Shown: positions 38,227 through 45,555 of the stretch, one piece after another | Layout of the letters: each line of letters begins with the position of its first letter | Position numbering within the stretch: position 1 is the first letter of the stretch | Assembly (NCBI RefSeq): GCF_017744135.1 | Contig: NZ_JAGHQU010000013.1 | Location: 26,171-90,170, forward strand | Length of the DNA: 64,000 nucleotides | Direction of reading: 5' to 3' | From: Endozoicomonas sp. G2_2 | GTDB lineage: Bacteria; Pseudomonadota; Gammaproteobacteria; Nevskiales; Salinisphaeraceae | Program-made: the position numbers and the translations under genes | The notes under the pieces: model-generated | What the model was told of the DNA's origin: nothing | Databases searched by the model: none | Seen by the model: the letters and a program-made list of their open reading frames with translations, nothing else

Positions 38227-38260
38227 AAAAAGCCGGAGGCCATTGGCTTCCGGCTTTTTT
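38227..38260 (+). terminator. Intrinsic terminator after secreted protein A1
   Basis: AAAAAGCCGGAgGCCA, a short loop and TGGCtTCCGGCTTTTTT: a GC-rich stem followed by a run of six T. The A-tract on the left makes it bidirectional-looking. Confidence 0.9.
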
Positions 38261-38274
38261 GTGCGCAATCGAGT

Positions 38275-38280
38275 TATACT
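38275..38280 (+). promoter_or_regulatory. -10-like TATACT upstream of secreted protein B1
   Basis: TATACT follows the A1 terminator and recurs at the same place (43293-43298) after the terminator of the paralogous gene. The -35 region would overlap the terminator's T-tract in both copies. About 130 bases of leader precede the B1 start codon. Confidence 0.45.
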
Positions 38281-38409
38281 CGAAACAGGTCGGTGTGGGG
38301 CCGACTTACCGGCGGCTGAACGCAACAATGGCGTGCAGCAGACCGGGCATGACAATAAACGAGGCCGCTGCCGCCGCGCGCTGCAATGCCGGCCTCTCAG
38401 GAGAAAAAA

Positions 38410-38859
38410 ATGCAGAAATCGGGATACAAGAGGCAGTTATTGGCTTACGGTCTGGTTTGCGCCGGCACCCTCGGGGTATTCGGCAGCGCTCTGGCTGGCC
38501 ATCACATGGAAGACGAACAGACCAAGGCCGAGGCGATCTCGTCGGACGTAAATACGTTCAACGAAAACCGCGCCTCACTCAAGGAAGAAAGTGCGGCTCG
38601 CGCCGGCACGACCACGGGCGACCTTAACGGTTCGGCCCGCATGGAAGGCGAAGCCGCAATGGGTGCTGAGCGCGACGGCGAACTGTCCAGCGACGTGAAG
38701 CAGTTCAATCAGAGCGGCGGTTCGCTGAATGCCGATAGCGCGGCGAGCGCGGATCTCGATGACAACACGCAGGCTTCGGGCCATGCGGCGCACGGCGCAA
38801 GCGCTGAAAGCAAGGAACTGTCGGAGCGTATCAAGGAGCACAACAAGAACGCGGAGTAG
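38410..38859 (+). CDS. Small secreted repeat protein B1
   Basis: A 149-residue exported protein with a signal peptide (residues 1-30, cleavage near ALA|GHH). The mature part has three copies of the shared motif: AISSDVNTFN, ELSSDVKQFN and ELSERIKEHN, with linkers rich in Ala, Ser, Asp and Gly (QSGGSLNADSAASAD). It has no cysteine and no known domain. ATG 38410 follows AGGAG by seven bases. Paralogous to 43401-43940 and more distantly to A1, from which it is separated by a terminator and its own -10. Confidence 0.82.
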   Translation: MQKSGYKRQLLAYGLVCAGTLGVFGSALAGHHMEDEQTKAEAISSDVNTFNENRASLKEESAARAGTTTGDLNGSARMEGEAAMGAERDGELSSDVKQFNQSGGSLNADSAASADLDDNTQASGHAAHGASAESKELSERIKEHNKNAE

Positions 38860-38900
38860 TTCGTATCTTGTTCGCCTGGTCGCGCAAGGGGCCAGGAATC

Positions 38901-38938
38901 AAAGCCGGGAATAGCGATAACGCTTCCCGGCTTTTTTT
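38901..38938 (+). terminator. Intrinsic terminator after secreted protein B1
   Basis: AAAGCCGGGAA and TTCCCGGCTTT pair across a 14-nt loop region, followed by TTTT. A classic rho-independent terminator. Confidence 0.9.
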
Positions 38939-39137
38939 ATTCACAAGTGTCTACACGGGATTTGCCGCCGCCCGGCCACCGACGACACCCGGCACCGCCG
39001 AACTCCTGGCGTGCCCCTCAACAGGCGAAGTCTGCAGAAATGCATCTGTAACGGACTGGAGCTGATCGATGCGCTCAAATCCTCGCGCAATCCGGATGGA
39101 AGCCACCTCGAATCGGTGGCCCATCTGATCCCGCGAA
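38939..39137. other. Intergenic stretch with a coding-like scrap
   Basis: The plus-strand frame through about 39049-39135 reads GLELIDALKSSRNPDGSHLE and on into the end of the lipoprotein gene, with GC-rich third positions as in real genes here. It has no start codon and is probably the broken end of a lost gene. I cannot name the source. Confidence 0.3.
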
Positions 39138-40145
39138 TTACTTCACCAGCGTGAGGCGATCCTTTGGCGTCGGCATACGGCCCGAAACCTGTTCGGCGAC
39201 CGCCACGTTCTGACCCACAAACTGCTTGATGCGGATCCGACCCTCTTCAGGGCCCGGCTCCCACGCAATGATGCGCCCGGCCGGTGAGCGAACCACCGAG
39301 CCTTCGCCGTGCACGGCCAGCGTGCTGTCGGCTTCGAGACCGGAACTGCGCCCGGCATTGATATACATATCCTCGCCATTCAGGGCGAAGCTGTGTGCAA
39401 ACCACGGCGCTATCGAAATTCGATCCGCGGCAGTACCCAGGACATGATCACTCCACACCGTAACGTCGGACCCATCGCCCAACGTCTTGGCGCGCAGCGC
39501 AAGTTCGGTGCTGACGGCGTCGTACTCGATCCCGAAATCGGTATCCAGCATTCGGGCGCGCACTTGCGCAACACCGCCGCCCGTGGCATTGACGTCCAAT
39601 ACGAGCAACGCTCGAATGCCCGGGAAAATGCCGAGCAGTTCGGGGCAGCCCATCGGCGTCGCTGCGCCGCAGGCATCCGAGCCGCCGACGGCTTCATCGA
39701 GCTCGTTCGGCTTGACCAGCGTAAGTCCATTCGCTGCAGCATAGCGATCAAGCGTATTCATCAAGCGGTAGGCAGACAGCGAGTCTCGCTGGTCCGCCGC
39801 GATATAGACGCCCAGTTTCGGGCGCAGGCCATCCAGGTCCGGACGCATGGCGACCGGCATGGCAGCCGATCCAGCCGCTGAGCCCGCCTGGGCGCTTGCG
39901 GCAGCTGGTGCGGTCCCACCTGTAACAGATGCACGCCCTTGAGCGCGTGCATCGTCCATCCAACGCTCCCAGAAAGGCTTGCTCCATTCTGTCTGCTCAT
40001 AGCCGAAAGCAGCCTCGGAATCGGCCAGAGGCATCTGTCCCTCATCACCCGCGGGCGAACCGTTGGTGGCACAGCCGCCCACAAAGGAAACGGCGAGTAC
40101 CGACAGCGCCACCGAACAAAGCCGCTTTGCTAGAAGATCCGACAA
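39138..40145 (-). CDS. Lipoprotein with FlgT-C-like C-terminal domain (copy 1)
   Basis: A 335-residue lipoprotein: signal peptide with lipobox FVGGC (Cys at residue 25), then ADSEAAFGYEQTEWSKPFWERWMDDARA shared with its paralogue, an Ala/Gly-rich linker, a middle alpha/beta domain (KLGVYIAADQRDSLSAYRLMN, RALLVLDV), and a C-terminal small beta domain (NGEDMYINAGRSSGLEADST, EEGRIRIKQFVGQNVAVA). The C-terminal domain looks like that of FlgT/FlgT-like proteins. The start is TTG at 40145 with GGAG eight bases upstream. It lies convergent to the secreted-protein pair and downstream of a porin remnant. Confidence 0.75.
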   Translation of the reverse strand: MSDLLAKRLCSVALSVLAVSFVGGCATNGSPAGDEGQMPLADSEAAFGYEQTEWSKPFWERWMDDARAQGRASVTGGTAPAAASAQAGSAAGSAAMPVAMRPDLDGLRPKLGVYIAADQRDSLSAYRLMNTLDRYAAANGLTLVKPNELDEAVGGSDACGAATPMGCPELLGIFPGIRALLVLDVNATGGGVAQVRARMLDTDFGIEYDAVSTELALRAKTLGDGSDVTVWSDHVLGTAADRISIAPWFAHSFALNGEDMYINAGRSSGLEADSTLAVHGEGSVVRSPAGRIIAWEPGPEEGRIRIKQFVGQNVAVAEQVSGRMPTPKDRLTLVK

Positions 40146-40157
40146 AACAAGTACTCC

Positions 40158-40195
40158 AAAAAAAACAGGGGCCCTCGCGAACGAGAGCCCCTCAA
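40158..40195 (-). terminator. Intrinsic terminator with TTCG tetraloop downstream of the porin remnant
   Basis: On the minus strand GGGGCTCTCG-TTCG-CGAGGGCCCC is followed by TG and eight T. The strong UUCG-capped stem and T-tract make this an unambiguous rho-independent terminator for the porin transcript. It lies only about 12 bases before the lipoprotein's start codon. Confidence 0.92.
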
Positions 40196-40207
40196 GGTTA
40201 CTGACTC

Positions 40208-40351
40208 TTAGAATTCGACGCCAAGATTCACGCTGCCCGCGATCACACGGTCATCCGCGAAGCTGCCGCCATTCGGCAAGATGCCGACCAGGCTGTTGCC
40301 GCTAAGCGTGCCGACATCGTTTTCCTTGAGCATGCCGAGCGTGGCCCAGGT
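40208..40351 (-). pseudogene. Porin 3' remnant (last 47 codons)
   Basis: The minus strand encodes TWATLGMLKENDVGTLSGNS and continues to DDRVIAGSVNLGVEF-stop. It matches the end of the porin at 45556-47053 (TWATLGMIKENDVGALSGNG ... AGSVNLGIEF) nearly residue for residue. Homology stops at 40347-40351, where the sequence becomes the acetyltransferase-like gene on the opposite strand. It is the exact end-point of the segmental duplication. Confidence 0.92.
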
Positions 40352-41240
40352 CCGTGTTCGCGTCTACCGGCACGACGAACTCGGCATGGTCATGAGCGTG
40401 CGTGACGAAGCGCTGGGCATTGCGCCGGCTTATGGCTTCGCACCGCTCGATGCCCTGTTGGCGCGGCGTATGCTCGAGGGCGCGAGCGCGGGCCGCCTGC
40501 GTGGCACGCGAGCCGCTTTCGAGGCCCTGGCACAGGCGCTCGTTCGGCTTGGGAAAATGGTCGTCGATCTGCCGCCGCTGTCTGGACTGGACGTACGGGT
40601 CGCCGCCGGCCCCCGCGGCCGCTTGCAGGCACCGTCGGACAGCCTGATCGAGATCACCAGCGATCCCTTGCCCGCACGCGACCGACTGGCCATGTCGCCC
40701 TATCCGGCGCGCATGCGCCATATCGTTTCGCTGCGTAACGACACCCGTTATATCGTGCGTGCCATACGGCCTTCGGACGAGCCCGCGGTGCTCGATTTGC
40801 TGGAAAGCCTCAGCCCGGACGAGATCCGGCTGCGTTTCTTCAACTTCATCCGGCATTTCTCCCACGACATGGCCGCACGCGTCACCCAGGTCGACTACGA
40901 CCGTGAGGTGTCGCTCGTGGTCAGCCGCTACGACACCCCCAACAGCCTTGCCGGCATGGGCACACTGATCAGCGACCCCGACGGCACGGAAGCGGAGTTC
41001 GCCATCCTCGTGCACCACGACGATGTCGGCGTTGGCCTGGGCCGACATCTGCTCGACTGCCTGCTGCGTCAAGCCAGCGCGCGCGATATCGATATTGTCT
41101 TCGGCGACGTGCTGGCCCAGAACCAGCCGATGCTGGGCCTCGCGCGCAGCCTCGGCTTCGATATCAAGCGCAACACCGAGGATGCCAGCAGCGTCCGCGT
41201 CGAGATCGCCGCAGCGAATTACGCGCGCGAGACTCGTTGA
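40348..41240 (+). pseudogene. 5'-truncated copy of the Pat-like gene (ATP-grasp remnant plus GNAT, copy 2)
   Basis: From QVRVRVYRHDELGMV onward this copies residues 481-778 of the gene at 29422. I estimate about 89% protein identity, with most DNA differences synonymous in the part compared. The N-terminal 480 residues are missing; upstream the frame runs back to an ATG at 40281 inside the antisense porin remnant. The GNAT domain (YIVRAIRPSDEPAVLDLL ... GVGLGRHLLDCLLR) is intact, so a stand-alone acetyltransferase may still be made, though I see no promoter. Confidence 0.8.
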
Positions 41241-41289
41241 AGCGATCATGCGATGCCCCAGATCAACAGCACCCGCATGATTCCGGCCC

Positions 41290-41865
41290 GTGGCTGAGCA
41301 CGATCAACCGAAGCACACAGACCCGGTACCGCCTGCAACGGTGGTGGACTTCTGGTTCGAGACCTTGTCCGCGCGCGACTGGTATCGAAAATCGCAGACG
41401 CTGGATCAGCTCATTTCGGCGCGTTTCGGCGCGACCCTGCGCGCGGCGCGGGCCGGCAAAACAGCAGATTGGCGGGCTACGCCGACGGGCCGGCTCGCGG
41501 AAATAATCGTATTGGATCAATTCTCTCGCAATATTCATCGCGACAGTGCACGAGCCTTCGAAAATGACGGCATCGCACTCACGCTCGCGCGGGACGCTAT
41601 AGCAAGCCGCGCCGATCAGCAGCTCACACGTCAGCAGTGCGCGTTCTTGTATATGCCGTTCATGCACAGCGAAGCGCTGGACGATCACGAAACGGCGCAA
41701 GAACTCTACGACGGACTCGGGCTGACAAGCTATATCACAGCCGAGCAAAAACACCGCGCAATCATCGAACGCTTCGGACGCTATCCGCACCGCAACGCGT
41801 TATTGGGACGCCAGAACACGGCAGACGAAGCCGCGTTTCTCAAAGAACCCGGATCGTCGTTCTAA
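41290..41865 (+). CDS. DUF924 family protein (copy 2)
   Basis: A 191-residue paralogue of the gene at 32472. The core LVLDQ-type segment is kept (VLDQFSRNIHRDSARAFEND, FGRYPHRNALLGR, KEPGSSF), while the N-terminal third has diverged strongly. The start is GTG at 41290. It follows the truncated acetyltransferase by 49 bp; the CDF gene present in copy 1 is missing here. Function unknown. Confidence 0.87.
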   Translation: MAEHDQPKHTDPVPPATVVDFWFETLSARDWYRKSQTLDQLISARFGATLRAARAGKTADWRATPTGRLAEIIVLDQFSRNIHRDSARAFENDGIALTLARDAIASRADQQLTRQQCAFLYMPFMHSEALDDHETAQELYDGLGLTSYITAEQKHRAIIERFGRYPHRNALLGRQNTADEAAFLKEPGSSF

Positions 41866-42027
41866 GCAATCCGAGCTGCAAAGCAGCGGGCTCTATGCGC
41901 CAAGGGCTCAGAGCAGAGCGTGGCAGATAATCCTCTGCGCTCGAAGCTGCGCCTGCGCTGGCCCCAAGCGATAGGCCAAGCCGGCACAAGGTTCAGCGGC
42001 GGTTGGATTACCAGGCTGGCATGCCCG
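41866..42027. other. Short intergenic stretch, nothing recognised
   Basis: 162 bp between the DUF924 copy and the repeat array. No open frame of note and no hairpin. Confidence 0.3.
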
Positions 42028-42353
42028 GCGGCTGCGCCAGTCGGTCTTCGAGCCCGTGTCGCTACGCTCCACGGTTCGGGTTCGCTACCGCAAATCCGTC
42101 GAACCCGCTTGTCCGTCTGTCGCAGGTTCGACGCTTATTCGAAGGACCATATTAAATAGCGGCGCTGCGGCCGCTGTTCATTATGGTGCCCCGAGAAGGA
42201 GTATTCGCGGCTTCGCCGCTCACCCTTCGGGCCCGTGTCGCTACGCTCCACGGTTCGGATTCGCTCTCGCGAATCCGTCGAACCCCCTTCTTTATATGTC
42301 GCAGGTTCGACGCTTGGTCAAAAACCACCCCAGACAGCGGCGCTGCGGCCGCT
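42028..42353 (-). repeat. Two tandem tRNA-tail repeat units (copy 2)
   Basis: Units at about 42028-42202 and 42203-42353 correspond to the array at 33326-33654, with diverged sequence. Each has the inverted T-arm (GTCGCAGGTTCGAC read on the plus strand), the GC-rich tract (ACCCTTCGGGCCCGTGTCGC in the second) and a hairpin, here AGCGGC-rich (AGCGGCGCTGCGGCCGCT at 42336-42353). The outer unit keeps a tRNA 3' end with CCA complement (TGGTGCCCCGAGAAGGAGT). The compensatory change of the hairpin sequence while the fold is retained suggests the hairpin matters. Confidence 0.8.
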
Positions 42354-42391
42354 TAGGAGGCGGCTGCTCTATCCTGCTGAGCTACCGGGGC
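42348..42391 (-). pseudogene. tRNA-Arg(CCT) 5' half, T arm and 3' end deleted
   Basis: The minus strand matches tRNA-Arg at 33637-33713 from the first acceptor base through D arm and the whole anticodon arm (GCCCCGGTAGCTCAGCAGG ... CTCCTAAGCGGC). It then runs straight into the repeat hairpin. The T arm, 3' acceptor strand and CCA are gone. The junction sits on GCCGCT, present both in the anticodon stem and in the hairpin arm. The upstream promoter side (TTAGTCTAACAT) is still recognisable. Confidence 0.88.
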
Positions 42392-42778
42392 GCTGGCTTA
42401 GTCTAACATAGTCACCTGGGTATCTCGACCCATTTCGCCTGCTTGCCGGCGTAGGGCCCAATCGGCAGATGCGGGCTCGACCACATCATCCCCGATATCG
42501 AGACAATGACGTGTCGCCGTATCCGGTGAGCCATGCGCGCTCAGACAGTCGGCCCCGATGCCACCATCAAAAGCCGCGCAAGACACGCGCCTAAACAAAC
42601 CCACCGTCGATTGGAAACTTTTTATCCCGAATAAATAACGCGTTACCTGCTTTTCTATTTATGTTGCACCGCATCTATTGAACATACACTAATCAGCCCT
42701 TACGTATTATCTACGTAATAGCTTTTACCCGTTTTATTTTCGAGCGGTGCACAACATCGCCGTATGCAGGAGAAAACC
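42392..42778 (+). promoter_or_regulatory. Intergenic region and promoter block for secreted protein A2
   Basis: 387 bp, AT-rich from about 42610. The block TGTTGCACCGCATCTATTG-AACATACA (42662-42688) aligns with the block upstream of A1 (37622-37650). No gene is seen. Confidence 0.4.
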
Positions 42779-43222
42779 ATGAACCGCTTCACGACCAAGA
42801 GATTTATCGGCACAGCCCTCGTCACCGGACTGATCGGTTTCTCGTCGGTTGGCCTGGCGCAGTCGCACGCCATCGACGAGTATCGGGCCGACAACAGCAC
42901 CAGTGCGCCATCACAGGCCGCCACTCAGCAGGCACACCCGATCGCTAACGCGATCTCGAATGATCTGACGGCCTACGAGCAGCGCAGCCGGGACAACGCA
43001 ATCGGCGCGCCGCGTGACGGCGTTTCTGCTCAGGAGCACGCAGTGCCGGCGCGGATCGTCAATCTACGAAGCGATCTCGATGCGTACTACGGTGAGAATT
43101 CGTTTCAGAACAAACCCGCATCGGATATTCCGGTCGCGCGGCAAGAGACCGCTCGCCAGCTCTCGGAGAACCTTGCACGCTTCGAGGAAAGCGGTGGAAG
43201 CCTGAGCGCGGTTAATTTCTGA
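42779..43222 (+). CDS. Small secreted repeat protein A2
   Basis: A 147-residue exported protein, paralogue of A1. The signal peptide is residues 1-25 with cleavage near GLA|QSH. The mature part has three motif copies: AISNDLTAYE, NLRSDLDAYY and QLSENLARFE, ending ESGGSLSAVNF. There are no cysteines. ATG 42779 follows AGGAGA; an upstream ATG at 42764 overlaps the ribosome site. A perfect intrinsic terminator follows. Confidence 0.82.
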   Translation: MNRFTTKRFIGTALVTGLIGFSSVGLAQSHAIDEYRADNSTSAPSQAATQQAHPIANAISNDLTAYEQRSRDNAIGAPRDGVSAQEHAVPARIVNLRSDLDAYYGENSFQNKPASDIPVARQETARQLSENLARFEESGGSLSAVNF

Positions 43223-43241
43223 TAACGCTACAGTGCTTGTC

Positions 43242-43278
43242 AAAAAGCCGGAAAACCCGCGGGTTTTCCGGCTTTTTT
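43242..43278 (+). terminator. Intrinsic terminator after secreted protein A2
   Basis: AAAAAGCCGGAAAACCC and GGGTTTTCCGGCTTTTTT pair perfectly across a 2-nt centre. It has a long stem and a T6 tract. Confidence 0.93.
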
Positions 43279-43292
43279 GCGTCAAACACGTC

Positions 43293-43298
43293 TATACT
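43293..43298 (+). promoter_or_regulatory. -10-like TATACT upstream of secreted protein B2
   Basis: TATACT lies just after the A2 terminator, as at 38275-38280 in copy 1. This positional conservation supports a separate promoter for B2. Confidence 0.45.
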
Positions 43299-43400
43299 TG
43301 ATATCGAGGGTCGTAGTCGATCCGGCGGCGGGACCGCGTCGCACGCATATAAGAATATGGCGCCTCGCAAAGCGTAATCATCGGCAATTGGGAGAACACG

Positions 43401-43940
43401 ATGCAATCATCAGGCAAGACCACAAGCGCGATCATGCTCAGCACCCTACTGGCCGCCACGGCCGTCGGTACTAGCGCTATCGCCGCCGACGAACAAATGG
43501 CGGACGAGCAAAACACCGCGCCGCAGAGCCAGACTCAGAGCCAAGGCCCGAGCCCGTCGCTGTCCGACGACTTAAACCAGTTCGAGCGCAATCGCGGCTC
43601 GTATACCAACAGCGCCGCGGATCCCGATATCCGTGCAAACGACGACGACATGGGTAATGTCACGCCGGCAGAGCGCAGCGAGCGCGTGCAGAACCTCGAG
43701 CAGGACGTCAGCGACTATTACAACGAAAACGACAGTCGTGGGAATAAGGCGCGCAAGGCAGCGGACACCAAGCCGTACGACCAGAGCGACAAGTCCAAGG
43801 CTATTGCGAACGATGTCGAGCAGTTCGAGGAGAATCGCGGCTCCTACACCGACAGTACGGCCGACCCCGTCAGTGAAGACGCTGCCGACATGCCCAGCCA
43901 GAAGATGAACGACATGGAGCAGGACGCCGTCGAACAGTAG
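43401..43940 (+). CDS. Small secreted repeat protein B2
   Basis: A 179-residue exported protein, paralogue of B1. The signal peptide is residues 1-28 with cleavage near AIA|ADE. Three motif copies are SLSDDLNQFE, NLEQDVSDYY and AIANDVEQFE; the first and third are each followed by RNRGSYTNSAADP or ENRGSYTDSTADP. It is very acidic, cysteine-free and low in hydrophobic residues, so it may be partly disordered. ATG 43401 has GGGAG upstream. A 13-bp perfect hairpin follows the stop. Confidence 0.82.
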   Translation: MQSSGKTTSAIMLSTLLAATAVGTSAIAADEQMADEQNTAPQSQTQSQGPSPSLSDDLNQFERNRGSYTNSAADPDIRANDDDMGNVTPAERSERVQNLEQDVSDYYNENDSRGNKARKAADTKPYDQSDKSKAIANDVEQFEENRGSYTDSTADPVSEDAADMPSQKMNDMEQDAVEQ

Positions 43941-43959
43941 AGCGACGCATCCACCGACC

Positions 43960-43990
43960 GGGCCGAACCCTGCCAGTCAGGGTTCGGCCC
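43960..43990 (+). terminator. Perfect hairpin after secreted protein B2
   Basis: GGGCCGAACCCTG, loop CCAGT, CAGGGTTCGGCCC: a 13-bp perfect stem. No T-tract follows, so termination is likely but not certain. Confidence 0.6.
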
Positions 43991-44505
43991 TGCGTCTGCA
44001 AACCCCCAGTGTTGGCTGGGCCGCTGTTTTCGTAGCGCATTTGCGCTCTGGCCGCCTGGTTTGTCGGCGATGGCTTGCACACCAAGCCGACGCATAAGCG
44101 CATCGCCTGTGCCGGTTGGATAGCGCGTTGCGCGATGCGACCGCAGGGCCCGCGTTACTGGCTATCGCACGGCTTATTATGGGTTCATCGCAGATTAGCG
44201 GCACGCCACGCCGCGCAGGAGGCCCGTCCGCAAAGAACGCAAATGAGCGCAAGTAACGTGCGATGTGGCACCGAAGCAACTCGCGCCGCCCGAACACGTG
44301 CGCGCTGAAAGTGCATTATCCAGAAAAGCGTCTTTCATGAGCCCTCATCGCAGACTCGATTGGCATGAATAGACCGTAACCAAGCCACTATTGCTTGTGG
44401 TTTTTATTTGGGTTCTATTCGCGTGCATTCGCGGAGAGAATGCCTTCCCGCGCATGGCCAACCAGGTGCCGCCGATAATCAAGAGCGGTCTTACGATCGC
44501 TGCTC
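43991..44505. other. Intergenic region, nothing recognised
   Basis: A 515-bp gap between B2 and the convergent lipoprotein. A minus-strand frame of about 106 codons (43977-44297) has no recognisable product or ribosome site and irregular codon use. I see no transposase relic. Confidence 0.3.
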
Positions 44506-45501
44506 TCAGGAATCCGCGCTCGTTTTCGTGACGGTCAAACGATCGCTTGGCTTCGGCATGCGCCCGGACACCGAATTGGCGACCGCAATATTCTGTCCGA
44601 TCAGCTGCTTGATCTGGATTCGCCCCACTTCCGGACCCGGCTCCCAGGCCACGATCTGGCCGCCGGGCGAGCGGACGACCGCCCCTTCGCCGTGCACGAT
44701 CAGAATGTCATCCAAGGCAAGCCCGGCGCCGCGACCGGCGCTGAGATACAGATCCTCGCCGTTGAGCGCGAAGCTGTGCGTGAACCAGGGGGCAATCGCG
44801 ATTCGATCTGCGGTCTTGCCCAGCATCCGATCGGCCCAGACGGCGGCATCGGACGTATTGGCATCGCCACCGCCCAGCGACAGGCGCGTGGAGACGGTGT
44901 CGTAGTCGATACTGAAGTCGGTATCCAGCGTGCGCGTTTCCACGGCGTATTGATCATCGCGCTTCGACGCGGGATCGACCACCAGCAGGGCACGTATGCC
45001 TGGATATATGGACAACAGCTTCGGACATTGTTCGGGTGAGTCGGCCTGACAGGCGTTACTGTCGCCTACGGCTTCGTCGAGTTCATCGGGTTTGATCAGG
45101 GTCAGGCCATGTCGTGCGGCCTGCTGATCCAGTGCGTTCATGAGCCGATAGGCCGCCAGCGAATCGCGCTCGCCTTTAGCAATATAAATCCCCACCTTGG
45201 GACGCATTCCCGCAGCGGTCGGTAGTGGCTGCGCCACCTGCGAGCCAGCAACCGCGGCAGACGGCGCTGCGGCCGGCTGAGGGGTGGCAGAAGCCCGGGC
45301 CTCGGCCCGGGCTTCGTCCATCCACTTCTCCCAGAAAGGCTTGTCCCAGTCGGATTTCTCATAGCCGAGCGCACTGTCGGAATCCGCCATCGTAAAGTGG
45401 CTTTCATCCATCTTGGCGTCGTCGCCAGTCGTAGCACACCCAGCCAGCATCAGCGCGGGCAGGCCCGCAATCAGCCATTTTGAAATTCCTTTACTAGACA
45501 C
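44506..45501 (-). CDS. Lipoprotein with FlgT-C-like C-terminal domain (copy 2)
   Basis: A 331-residue paralogue of the lipoprotein at 39138. It has lipobox LAGC, ADSDSALGYEKSDWDKPFWEKWMDEARA, a low-complexity linker, a middle domain (KVGIYIAKGERDSLAAYRLMN, RALLVVDP) and a C-terminal domain ([37 protein letters not shown]). The start is placed at GTG 45501 after GGAGA, aligning with the TTG start of copy 1; the frame is open to 45519. It follows the porin directly with no terminator, unlike copy 1. Confidence 0.75.
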   Translation of the reverse strand: MSSKGISKWLIAGLPALMLAGCATTGDDAKMDESHFTMADSDSALGYEKSDWDKPFWEKWMDEARAEARASATPQPAAAPSAAVAGSQVAQPLPTAAGMRPKVGIYIAKGERDSLAAYRLMNALDQQAARHGLTLIKPDELDEAVGDSNACQADSPEQCPKLLSIYPGIRALLVVDPASKRDDQYAVETRTLDTDFSIDYDTVSTRLSLGGGDANTSDAAVWADRMLGKTADRIAIAPWFTHSFALNGEDLYLSAGRGAGLALDDILIVHGEGAVVRSPGGQIVAWEPGPEVGRIQIKQLIGQNIAVANSVSGRMPKPSDRLTVTKTSADS

Positions 45502-45555
45502 AATCTCTCCGAGAATCACAGGTCACTAAACATCAACGTTGGGCCAGAGCCTGGA

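Noticed and set aside
43977..44297. A 106-codon minus-strand frame between secreted protein B2 and the lipoprotein
   Set aside because: No ribosome site, irregular codon use and no recognisable product.
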